Below, one piece after another: positions 1-12,000 of a stretch of DNA of 36,653 nt. The stretch covers positions 1-36,653 of the forward strand of contig NZ_MTBA01000018.1 in NCBI RefSeq assembly GCF_002150805.1. The letters are read 5' to 3'. The stretch comes from Oceanospirillum sanctuarii. Lineage in GTDB: Bacteria > Pseudomonadota > Gammaproteobacteria > Pseudomonadales > Halomonadaceae. The notes beneath the pieces were generated by a model that was given only the letters and a program-made list of their open reading frames with translations, ran no database searches and was not told where the DNA came from. The first letter of the stretch is position 1; the number at the start of each line of letters is the position of its first letter. The position numbers and the translations under genes were made by a program.

Positions 1-3000
1 CGACCATGAACTGGCCAGATCTGCAAGCGCATCTGGGTAGTCTCGATCTGGATTGGCCGAACCTGACACTGGGTGAGCTGAAGCTGCAGTATCCGGAGCT
101 GAATCTGGATTGGCCGAATATCGGTCTGACAGATCTGATCTTTGCACTGCCAAAACTGAACCTGTCGGGTTTTGATCTGAATATCGATCTGCCGTCGATT
201 GGCTGGCCGAACATTGCATTGGGTGATCTGGGGGCTTTCTATCCGGATCTGGGCATCGATTGGCCAAACCTGACGCTGCCGGAACTGGTCTTGGCATTAC
301 CTCAGCTGGATCTTCCAAATTTCGAGCTGAGCCTTTTCGATATTAATCTGCCGGACTTTGCCTTCCCAACTATCTCGATGGAAGGTCTGGCATTGGATAT
401 GGATCTGACCAAGCTTGGTTTCTCCATTTCCGGTCAGTTGGATCTGAACCTGGGTGACTATTTTACTCTGAGTGGTGAGCTGGGCTTCTCGAAGCTGGGC
501 GATGAAATTGTCATTTTGGGTGACGATATTCTGGCGCTTTTTGGTATGTCGGGCTTCACAACCGGCGTAACCAATGGCGATTTGGCGCTGTTGCTGAAAA
601 AAGACTCTACCTTGGCACTGGATGTTGCTGGTGACCTGGTACTGGAAGGTGCAGGCTTTATCACGGATCAGGTTTGGGCGGATTCCGCTCGCCTGCAGTT
701 TAACAACAGCCTGATTAACTATGCTGATACGCCTCGTACTCTAACCATTGGTGATTTGTCGTCTGATCTGACGATGGCTGCAGGTACTGCAGGATCCCCA
801 TTCTTTGCTGTGAGTGTGTATGGCCTGAGAGCTCAGCTGGAAGGTGCTGTCGGTCTTTCCGGTGATTTCAGTTTCAGCCGTTCTTTCTCTGAAGCCGGTA
901 ATCGCATCATTATGATGACTGGCCATAATGTATCGGCGTATCTGGGTACGGCTGATCTGCGTGCATCCGTCAGCAATGCGGATCTGGCGATGGGCATTTT
1001 TGAGCTGGATGCAACCCGTAGCAGTTATGCTCTGTATGCGATTGGTGATGCTGCCCTGGAAGGGGTGACAGAGGTTACCCTAAGCGGTCGTTTTGAGCTG
1101 TTCTATAACCGAACTGGCATTCAAACAATCGACTTTGCCGGTGTTGTTGGCACAGTTGATTTTGGCACGACAGCAGATCTGACCGCGATGCGTGCTGCTA
1201 ATCTGAATGTCAATGTGGCCGATTTCTTCGTCGTTTCCGGTGCGTTTGCCATCGAGAAAACCACCACGAATGTCACTTTGTCCGATGGCCGTACTCTGGA
1301 TGTGGACCTGCTGACGCTGGGTACTTCTCAGGTGAGTGCTTTTGCCGGTGTGAACCATGGTTCAGCGGATGCGCTTGGCTTCGATCTGACCGGTGCCGAC
1401 ATGGCACTGGCTCTGATGTCGGATGTGAACAACAGTCAGCGTAAATGGATGGGGCTGCAGTCCAGTGTCACATCTGCGGCGTTTGTAGGGGTTGATGGCC
1501 TAACAGTTCAGGCGGAGAGCCTGAATGTTGCGATTAACCGTAATCTCAGCCAGCAAGGAGATCCGGTTGCCCAACCGGATCTTCTGACAGATACCGTGCT
1601 TCAACTGAATACCGATCTGACATCCGGTGAGCTGGTATTCGACTATATGGCCAAGCAGGCCTTCGTTGCTCTGGCTGTTGGCCGCTCATCCATCAGCCTG
1701 CAGTCTGAAATCAAGACCAAGCTGGAACAACTGTTGATCGAAGCCGGTGTAGCTGAAGCTGAGGTTGCTGGTAATGTTCGTGTCTCCGGTAGTTTGGCGG
1801 ACGGCTTTGAATTGCGTTTTACCGGTGCTTTAGCGGGCCGTGATTTCTCTGATATTGGCGTATCTGCAATTAACCCGGAAGTGGTTACGCAAACGGCAGA
1901 GCTGATCAAAGGTGAAGCCGCTCAGGATGCTGTAGTCGTTACGCCTTACGAGCAAAATACACAATATACCCTTAACCTGAACGCTACTCAGGGAACCCTG
2001 ACCTTTACTCACGCGGGCAACCAGACTCAACTAGAGCTGAGCGACAGTGCAGATACTGACCTGAAAAGCGCCATCACCACACAGTTGGAATCCCTGTCTA
2101 CTATCGGCGCGGGTAATGTGCTGGTAACGGGCACACGTGCGGATGGTTTCCAGATTGAGTTTATCGGTGCTCTGGCGAACCAGAACATTCTTGGCCTGAC
2201 AGCTTCACTCTCTCTACCCGTCACCAATGTCAGTGTCAGTACTCTGCAGCAGGGTAGTGTTGTACAGACGGGGTCGACCGTCTCAGGTGTGAAACAAAGC
2301 GAACGTCAGTACATCTCATTCTCTAATGCGTTGGCAAAAACCTCTGTGGGCTATCAGCTGCAGATTGGTGATATCACAACGGATCGCATTGACTATTCAA
2401 CATCAAGCCCTACCCAAAATGTGAAAACCCTTCAGGCCGCTTTTGATAAGGCCTTGGGTAAGAAGAAAGTCAAAATCCGCTTTGACCAGAGCACGACGTC
2501 TGCAGAGCCAGGCTACTACATCGACTTTGTGGGTAAGCTGGCTTATCAGGATATCCCTCAAATTTCCCTGGTTACTTCCGAGAAAGTGACTGTATCCCTG
2601 GGCACGTTGCAGGAGGGAAGCACCACCACAGTAACACCGGTTTACAGCTCAAGCGCTGAAGAGATCGAGATCACACTGGGCTCCGCAGCAGAAACCACAC
2701 TACAAATCCGTTTTGATATCGCAGGTAAGGCCTATCAGACCGCTCCTTTAGCGCTGAGCGCTGACGCTGCATCCGTCAAAAGTGCACTGGAAAGTGTATT
2801 GAGCGCAGACTTCGGTCAGGCAGAGATTAACGTCACTCAAACGTCTGACGGATGGCGTATCAGCTTTGATGGCGAACTGGCCGGGCAGGATATCGCTAAC
2901 GTCCGTGTTGATGTAGCGCCGGTTGTGGGCGATGTTGCACTGGATCTGCAGCAGAAAGGCGGTACCCAGACCACTACGGAAACGGTAACAACTCCGGCGG

Positions 3001-6000
3001 TGAGTGAGGTTCAGCAGTTCACCCTGGACACAGAGGCTGAAGGCGAATACCAGCTCTCTTTCAACCTTGATGGTGTTGATTACACCACGGAGAGCCTGAG
3101 TTTTACTGATGGCAGCCGTGAGATTAAAGCCGCTTTGACAGCAGCCCTGTCTTCTGTTGCAGGTGCTGAACTGAGTGTTGTTGAGCGCAGCGAAGGCGTT
3201 TGGGAGATCCGTTTTGCCGGTTCCCTGACAGGCAAAGATATCGGCCTGTTGTCCATTGCTATCAGCCCGAAACAAGCTTATGCCGAACTGTTGGTTGAGC
3301 AGAAGGGTGAAACCCTTGCTCAGCCGGATCTGGTAGGTGAGGTTAATCCGGAACTGGTTGTGGACTTTGCGGTTCAGTCCCTGAATGTTCAGACCGGTAT
3401 TGGTAGTCAGTTCACGCTGGATATGGACGGTTCAGAAGGTGCAATCACCCGCATTGGTGCGGATATGACGGTTGATCTGTTCGGCTTTGTGCAGGTGAAT
3501 GGCATCTTCGTGATGGATCGCACGCTGAGTGAGGTACAGAGTACAGCCGGTGAAACCATTGCCGTGGATCAGCTGGTACTGGCCGGTGGCGGTATCAATG
3601 CCTTTGCGGGCATGAACGGTGGTCAGAGCGATCAGACCGGACTGGCTTTACAGGAAGTTGACTTTGTACTGGGACTGTTTACTGAACAGGCGGATGTTGC
3701 TGAAAAACGCAACTGGGTAGCGTTGCAGGCGAATGCCAACTACGCCGGTCTGGAAGGAGTTGATGGCGTTACATTAGCCGGTCAGAACCTGGAGGTGATG
3801 GTCAACCGTGCCAGTACGATGGATCAGAGCGTACTGGACTTCAGTGGTGATAAAGCACTGACGGCGGAAGTTGTGCCGGGTTATGAGTATGCGCTGGATC
3901 TGGACGGATCGCTGGGAGAAGTGACGCAAGTTGCGGGACAAGTTGAATTGGACTTGTTTGGCTTCATGCAGACGTCAGGTCAGGTTGCAATTGAAAAATC
4001 TGAGCAATCTGTTCAGTTGGCTAATGGTGATCGCATCGCCGTTGATATGCTTTCCATTGGCGGGAATGCTCTAAGTGCATTTGTCGGTAATAACGGCGGC
4101 AGCAGTTCACAGGTAGGCCTTGCCGTTAATGATGTGGCCTTTGGCCTTGCCCTTTTAGCGGAGCAGGTCGATGAGGGCGCAACAGCGCGTCGTTGGACCA
4201 CTCTACAGGGAACTGCGGGTGGTATCTCTCTTGATGGGATCGATGGCCTGACCGTCAGTGCGAATAATCTGAACATATCGGTTAACCGTGCGTCTGCTGA
4301 TGGCGTAGTTGTGGACTATTACGCCCAAAATCTATCTATTAAAACTGGACCTAATTCTGACGGTGAAGCTGCCAGTATTACTTTGAACCTGGATGGGCAA
4401 CAGGGGGAAGTACTCAAAGCAGAGTCTAACCTGACATTGGATCTGTATGGCTTTATGCAGGTTTCGGGTGGTTTTGCTTTTGAAAAGTCGAGTCGTACTG
4501 TAGTCCTTGATGATAAGACTAGTGTCGAAGCATCCCTGCTGAGTATTGGTGCGTCTGGTGTGAGTGGCTTTGTTGGTGCTAATAGCGGAGCCAGCAATGA
4601 GATCGGCTTTAAGGTATCAGACCTGAACCTTGCCCTTGCGATTCTAAGCGAAGAATCTGCGACTGATGCACGTAGCTGGACCAGCCTTAAGGCTCAGGTC
4701 GGTAATGCTAGTTTTGTCGGTATTCAGGGATTAACTGTTGCGGCAAGTTATTTAGATGTAGTGATTAACCGGGCGGCTAAAGATGGTTCTCTGGTTGACT
4801 ATAGCGAAGGTGCTACGGATCTTAGCATTGCGACAGGACCAGGTTTGACACAGGCGTTGGATATTGATGCGAGCCTTGGTGAATTGCTGATGGTATCCGG
4901 CAACATGAATCTGGATCTGTTCGGCTTTATGCAGGTAAACGGCATGATGGCATTCCAGCGTTCAGTGACATCTGTACAGCTGGCTGACGGTAGTCTGATT
5001 AACGATGCCCAGCTGTTGACTCTGGGGGCAAGTAATTTAAATGCCTTTGCTGGTCTGAATGCAGGTACAGAAGAAGCGCTTGGCCTCAATCTTGTGGGTG
5101 TTGACCTTGGTCTGGCTCTGATCAGCGACTCAGTTGATCAGACCCGAAGCTGGACAAGCCTGAAAGCCAAAGCTCAAAGTGCGTCATTGGATGGGGTCGA
5201 CGGTTTGAATATTGCTGGTTCCCAGCTGGCAATCGATATCAACCAGGCTAATAAGGCTGGTGACTCTGTTGTTGATTTTGCCGTAGATGCTACTGCACTT
5301 ACTGTTAAAACCGGTTCAGGCGTTGATGATCAGGTTACGCTGGACATGCTAGGTGAGCATGGAGAGCTATTGCGTGCAAGCGGCCAGTTAGACCTTAATC
5401 TATACGATTTCCTGCAGGTTTCAGGTGGTTTTGCCATTGAGAAACGTCAGCAATCTTTCTACCTGAATGATGGTGTTTATTCAGAAAATGAAGCAGATGC
5501 CGTAGCCCCTACTGTTATTGAAGCTGATTTGCTGACCATTGGTGCCTCGGGTTTAGATGCCTTTGCAGGTGTGAATGGTGGTAGTGATGATGCGCTTGGG
5601 CTGATCATGAATGATCTGGATCTGGGTTTAGCGCTGATTAGTGAGCGTAGTGGTGCTAAGCGTCAGTTCACAAGTTTGAGTGCAACTGCCGGAAAAGTAG
5701 GTTTCACCGGAGTTGATGGTGTCGACCTGAGTGCCAGTAATATCGCCGTTGAGATCAACAAAGGTATTGCTGGTACCAATGGCAATCCTGATCTTGTGAT
5801 CGATTATTCTGCAGAGCAGCTTGAAGTCCTTTCAGGTGACGGTACCTTCCAGAGCATCAATATGGAAGGTTCAGATGGTGAGCTGCTGCGTGCTTCCGGC
5901 GATATGAGCCTTAATCTGTTTGGCTTTGTTCAGGTTGCTGGAAATCTTGCCTTTGAAAAATCGACCAGTCAGATTACCTTGGCCGCGGATGATAAAGGAC

Positions 6001-9000
6001 AGGTCGAGACCCTTTCTGCAGATCTGCTGACTTTGGGCGGCTCAGGCCTGTCTGCTTTTGCCGGTGTTAATGGCGGTACCTCCGATGCAATAGGCTTTGC
6101 TCTGGCTGATACCGAGTTTGCATTGGCGCTTATGAGTGACAAAGCAGATAGCAGTCGTTCCTGGACTTCCCTGCAAGCGAATGTTGGTTCCCTAAGTTTT
6201 CAGGGGATTGATGGTCTGACCGCTGCAGCGACGGATTTTGATATTTCGGTTAACCGAGCTAATAACGTACAGGATACTGTCGTTGATTTTGGTGTCGGTG
6301 CGACTGAGCTTGAAGTAACTACAGCCACTGACAGTAGTTTTGCCCTGAATATGGCGGGTAGCCGTGGAGAGTTACTGGAGGCCGCAGGGAATATCGAACT
6401 TGACCTGTTTGGTTTCGCATCTCTGAGCGGTGGTTTTGCAATGAGCAAGTCTACAGCTCAGGATCAGATTCAACTATCGGATGGTAGCCGAATTGCCGTT
6501 GCTGACCTGATCACCATTGGCGGAAGCAATATTCAGGCATTTACCGGCATTAATGGACATACTGAAGACCGAGTTGGCCTCGCGCTAGGTGATGTAGACT
6601 TTGCGCTTGCACTGATTACAGATCGTGATAACACCTCCCGTACTTTTACGAGCCTTCAGGCTTCGGCTGGCTTGGCTGGTTTTGTTGGTATTGAGAACCT
6701 AACGGTAGAAGTACAACAACTTGAACTCAGTCTGAATAAGGGCGTTCGTCTGGCTGCTGAGCCTGAGGTGATTACTAAGGTCAATACTCAATATCAGCTG
6801 GATATTCCTGCAAATTTTGTTGGTGAGCTGACACTGCAGCATGGCGGAGCTTCACAGTCAGTTGTAGTTGGCAGTACCACGACGGATGCGGAATTGCTTG
6901 AGTCACTGACTCGTGCATTTGGTCAATTCAGTGGTGTTGGTGCTGGCAATTTTGTCATTTCAGGTAACCGTTACAACGGTTTTGTGATTGAGTTTCTGGG
7001 AGCGCTGGAGGGTAAATCCTCAGCAGAGATTGGAAGCTTCTCTGTTGCAGCTCAGGTTGCAGAAGCAAATGTAACAAATACCACTGCTTCAGAGTCCTAT
7101 GCCGGACAGAATGAAACCAAACTCTTAACCATCATTCGTGATCGAGTTGACCCGCCAAAAGCAGATGTTGAGGTTATTGCTGGTCAAGATGCTGCAGCGG
7201 GTGTTGATGAGCTTCAGCGACTAACTATTACCGGGTCAACAGGTGTTGTCTCTTCTGCTACGGCGACGGTAACTGCAGTACAGGATGGTTCTGGGATTGC
7301 TCAGAATACCGGTTATGCGGTGACCTTTAACAAGAAATTCGGTTTCCAGGGCTTTAAACTGTTTTTCACCGATAAGCCAGTGCTGCCGGTGACTTATAAC
7401 CATAACTATGCTGAAGATACTTCAAAAACAATTTCAGAGCTGAAAACCGCCTATGCCAAGCTGCTGAAGGATTATACCGGTGGTGTTGTCGTGACCGACA
7501 ATATTCTGGTGACCCTGGATTCAACTTATACGGGTTCCGGTAACCGTTATCTGATTGAGCTTGGCGGTACACTTTCGGGAATGGATATCCGAAAAATTGG
7601 TATGCGTAGTGAAAAAGGAGCCTTTAGCTATAAACAACTTTCTGGCAGCAGCGCTGGCCAGAACGAAGTTCAGCTGCTTAAGGTCGAGTTCCAAGGTAAT
7701 GGTCATTTCAACATCAACCTGAATGTTGAAGGCGAATCTCTTATCACAGGCAATATTAACTTTGGTGCCGATGTCTCAACTGTTGCAGCTGCGCTAAATG
7801 CTGTGCTTGGTTCCGGAGCTGTCCAGGTTAGCGAACAGGATAATCAATACCTTATCGAGTTTACTGGTGAATATCAGGGGGTAGATCTACCCAAGCTAAG
7901 TGTCAACTTGTATCCGGCTTCTAATACACCAAGTGGTAGCTTTACTTTGAGCTATGCAGGCCAGTCGACTGGGCCTATCGAATACAGTAATGACAGTTCT
8001 ATCCAGGCAAAACGTATTGAGAGTGCGCTTAACGGTCTGTCAAATATTGGTTCCGGTGACATAGCCGTTAACTTTAATAGTGCCCAAAGTGGCGGCTCTG
8101 AGCGTGTATTTGATCTGTCTTTTACAGGTACCTTGGCTGCAAGCGATGTTACCTCTGTTACCGCAAATATAAGTAATCTCCATAATGCGCAGCTAGCAAT
8201 GGAAACTGTTTTGCAGGGACAGTCCGTTGTTAATGCCGCTCAGAAACTGATAGTGGATGTGGACTCTGATGCTGAGGGTAGCTATGTACTGAGTCTGAGT
8301 CATAATGGCCAGACTTATGAAACGGATGCTATTGCGCTTCAGGCCGATGCAGCCGCTATTGCTGTGGCTCTGAATACCGCTTTAACAGGTGTTGGTAGTG
8401 TCGAGGTTTCCACCTTTGATGGCAGTCTGTTTGAAATCAATTTTGCTGGTAGTCTTGCCGGTCAGCAGGTTGAAGCATTAACACTGAAAGATCTGACCGT
8501 TATTGAGCCTGAGACCACTGGCAGTTTCACCATTTCTATGGATGGCATCCATTCCTCGGCCATCGAATACACCTCGGATAACACTCTTCTTGCCTACCGT
8601 ATCCAGAATGCACTGGAAGGTATGTCAAATGTTGGGGTTGGTAATGTTGAAGTTGTTTACAACTCGGCTCGAAGTAGCGATCAGAGTGCTGCGTTTGAAT
8701 TGCGTTATCTGAATGACCTTGCCACTTTAAATATTTCTGATATTACCAGTCATTTTACTGATCTCGAGCTGGGCAGTGTACGTCCTATCAATCTGGTTCA
8801 GGGTGTTCTTAAACAGTCTGAAATCCAGACTTTAAGTATCCAAAGTGAAGACAAAGAACAAACCTTTGATCTGACTTTTACTGACTCGGAGCAGAATTAC
8901 CGTACAGCGCTCTTATCGACTTCCATGACTGAAGCAGAGGTTCAGGCAGCGATTGATGCGGCCCTAAGTGGGTTATCTGGCAAGAAAGCACAGGTGCTTT

Positions 9001-12000
9001 TCTTTAACGGAACTGAACTTCAGCTGAGCTTTGTTGGTGAGTGGGAAGGCGTCGATGTTGCGCCAGTTGTTATGTCTCTTCAGCAGAAGAGTGTTTCTGC
9101 TGGTTTTGAACTAACGGTAGATGGTTTTACTCACATTAAAGAAGCCTTGCCTGAACGCACTTTGGTGGTTGATTACTCTGAGAATGCAACAGATCTAACC
9201 ATTCGTACAGGGCCTGAGTCTGAGCAGCATTTCTCTTTGGATGGGCAACGGGGTGAACTTGCTGAAGCGCGAGGCGATCTGACAATAAACATTGCTGATT
9301 TTGTCGGCATATCGGGTTCATTTGCCTTTAGTACAGCAGACCAGGGCGAGACTCAGCAGTTCTATGCCTTGGGACATAATATTGATGCTCGTCTTGGTGT
9401 TGATGCAGCTTATGTAGGGGTTTCTGGGGCTAGCTTTGGTCTGATAAGTGACTCAAATGGGCAATTGGCTATAGAGGTTCGGGATGGTGCATTTGCAGCA
9501 GAGATTGACGGACTGAGCGGAATTGCAGCAGATGAGGTTATGGTTCAGTACACCAATGCTTCAACTGAGGTTGCAGCAGGTACTACTCTCACCATCTTCG
9601 ATGATAGCTATGTATTCACTAATACTATTGCTGCGGATACGGCGGGTGTAGCTGTTCGTGGTTTCAGTGCAGGTGTTGCTGACTTTGTAACCTTGGAAGG
9701 GGATCTGGGCTTTAAGAGACAGGGCAGTGACATTATTGCTGTTGGTGAGAATATGGATGCTTCTCTTACAGCAGGAAGTGCGTATCTCCGCCTTGATGAT
9801 GCTGCTTTCGGCCTCATAGCAGGCAGTGGTAAAACAGCTTTCGAGTTTACCCGTGGTGCTTTGTCTGCAGGAATTGACGGGCTTGGCGGCATTTCTGCTC
9901 AGGAAGTTATTGTCCAATACACGAATGCTAAAACGTCTGTGAGTGCTGGAACAAAGGTCGGTGTGGGCTCTTTGGAGTATACCTTTGGTCAGGCCATTGC
10001 GGCTAATACCGTGGCTTTTGGCCTTAAGGGCTTTAGTGCAAGTGTTTCAGACTTCGTTACTCTCGAAGGCGATCTGGGCTTTAGCAAAGCGGGCAATGAT
10101 ATCGTTGCAATCGGTAATAATCTCAGTGCTGGTATGGCTGTTAGCACTGCTGCATTTGTACGTGTGGAACAGGCCCGCTTTGGTTTGATGACAGGTTCAG
10201 GCAAGACTGCTTTTGAACTTTCAGACGGTCGTTTTGCAGCTGGTATCGAAGGTTTTGCGAATATTACTGCTGAGCAGGTTTTCGTTCAGTACACCAATGC
10301 CGGTACATCGGTCGCCGAAGGTACAGAGCTAAATATCGGCTCTATCAATTATGCGTTTAGTGGGGCAATTGCTGCAAACACCGTATCTCTTGCTGTGAAG
10401 GGCTTCAATGCCGATATCGCTGATTTCGTAAGTCTTTCCGGCGATATGGGATTCAGTAAAACGGGTAATGACATTATTGCTGTTGGCGATAACGTAGCAG
10501 CAAGCTTCGGTGCAGATGGTGCTGGTAAGTTCAGTCTAAGTCAGGCCCGTTTCGGCTTTATTCTTTCTTCCAGTCAGCTTGCAGTTGAATTGACCGGCGG
10601 TGAACTGGTTGCTGAAATCGCGGGCTTCAATCTGTTGCCGTTCGATTCCGTCATTGTGCAATACACAAACACCCAGACAACTGTATCTGCAGGGCGCAGC
10701 CTGACTGTCGGTGGTGTTAGCTATACCTTTGAGCAGGGAATTAAAGCCGACACAATTGCTTTCGGTGTTAAAGGCTTCCGTGCGAGTCTGGAAGATTTTG
10801 TGACCCTCGAAGGCGATTTTGCCTTTGCCAAACAAGGCGATGGTTTCTATGCCGTTGGTAATCGCGTAGAGGCCTCTATCAGTGCTGGCTCTGCCGCATA
10901 TGTAAAAGTCACTGATGCTGACATAGGTATGGTCAGCAACTCTGGTGGCATTGGCTTTGAATTGAAAAATGGTGCCCTGGACATTGCCATCGAAGGTTTA
11001 GACAACATCACAGCTGATGCTGTTGCGCTTCGATACAGCACAAATAATCCGAATATTGCCCAAGGGACAGCAATTACCGTAGGTGATATCAATTATCGAT
11101 TTGAGGAAGGCTTATTCCAAGAGGCAAGATACTTTGGCCTGACAAATATGCAGGCTAACTTATTTGGCATCGTAGAGATAAGTGGTGATATTGCTTTTGG
11201 CCGCAATGGTACGAACCTGACCGCGTACTCTAATGATCTGGATGTAATCTTTAATCTTGGACCTGATATTCAGGCCAGCATGACTGACGCTGATCTGGAT
11301 CTCAGATTTGGTTCTCAGTTGTCCTTTGATATCCATGGCGTACTAAGTCTGTCAGCTTTTGACTTTATCGACATCAGCTACGAAATTGGCGTTAGTCAGG
11401 CTTTCCAGACCGTGACTTTGGATGATGGATCAGAAACCTCGGTTGCGATGCTGACTTTTGCAAAGAGCGGTATTGATCTTTTTGCAGGTGACAATGGTGT
11501 TGGTTTTGCCATTGACGATGCAACATTAGGGTTTGCATTGGCAATTAACCTAGGGGATTTTCACCAGTACTGGCTGACACTGCAGGCGGAATCCAGCCAA
11601 GTGGGCTTTGTTGGCTCGGATCTGTTTACTGTTAAAGCTGAAGAGCTTCAGGTTGCTATTAACACTACTTCCGCTGACGGGCGAGCAATTGATTACAGCA
11701 ACCAGCCCCTGACCATTACAGAAGGTTTTGGTGCCAGCATCGGTGGTGAAGGCCTGGGCACAAGTGATACTCCTGCCGTTACTGTTTCTATGTCCGGTGA
11801 GACACTCAATGTCCAGGGTGATCTTGAACTTAACCTGCTCAATGTAATGAGCATTCAAGGTTATTTTGCTTTCGAGAAAACTTTCCAGACAGTGCAGCTG
11901 AGCGATGGAAGCCAGGCTCAGGTTTCTAATCTTATGTTTACCGGTGAGGACCTGTGGGCATTTGTTGGTTTTGATGGCGGTACAGCAGACGCATTTGGCT

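Noticed and set aside
9165-11100. CRISPR-like or intergenic tandem DNA repeat
   Set aside because: The 372-base period is a protein-level repeat in one reading frame with diverged codons, not short identical DNA repeats with spacers.
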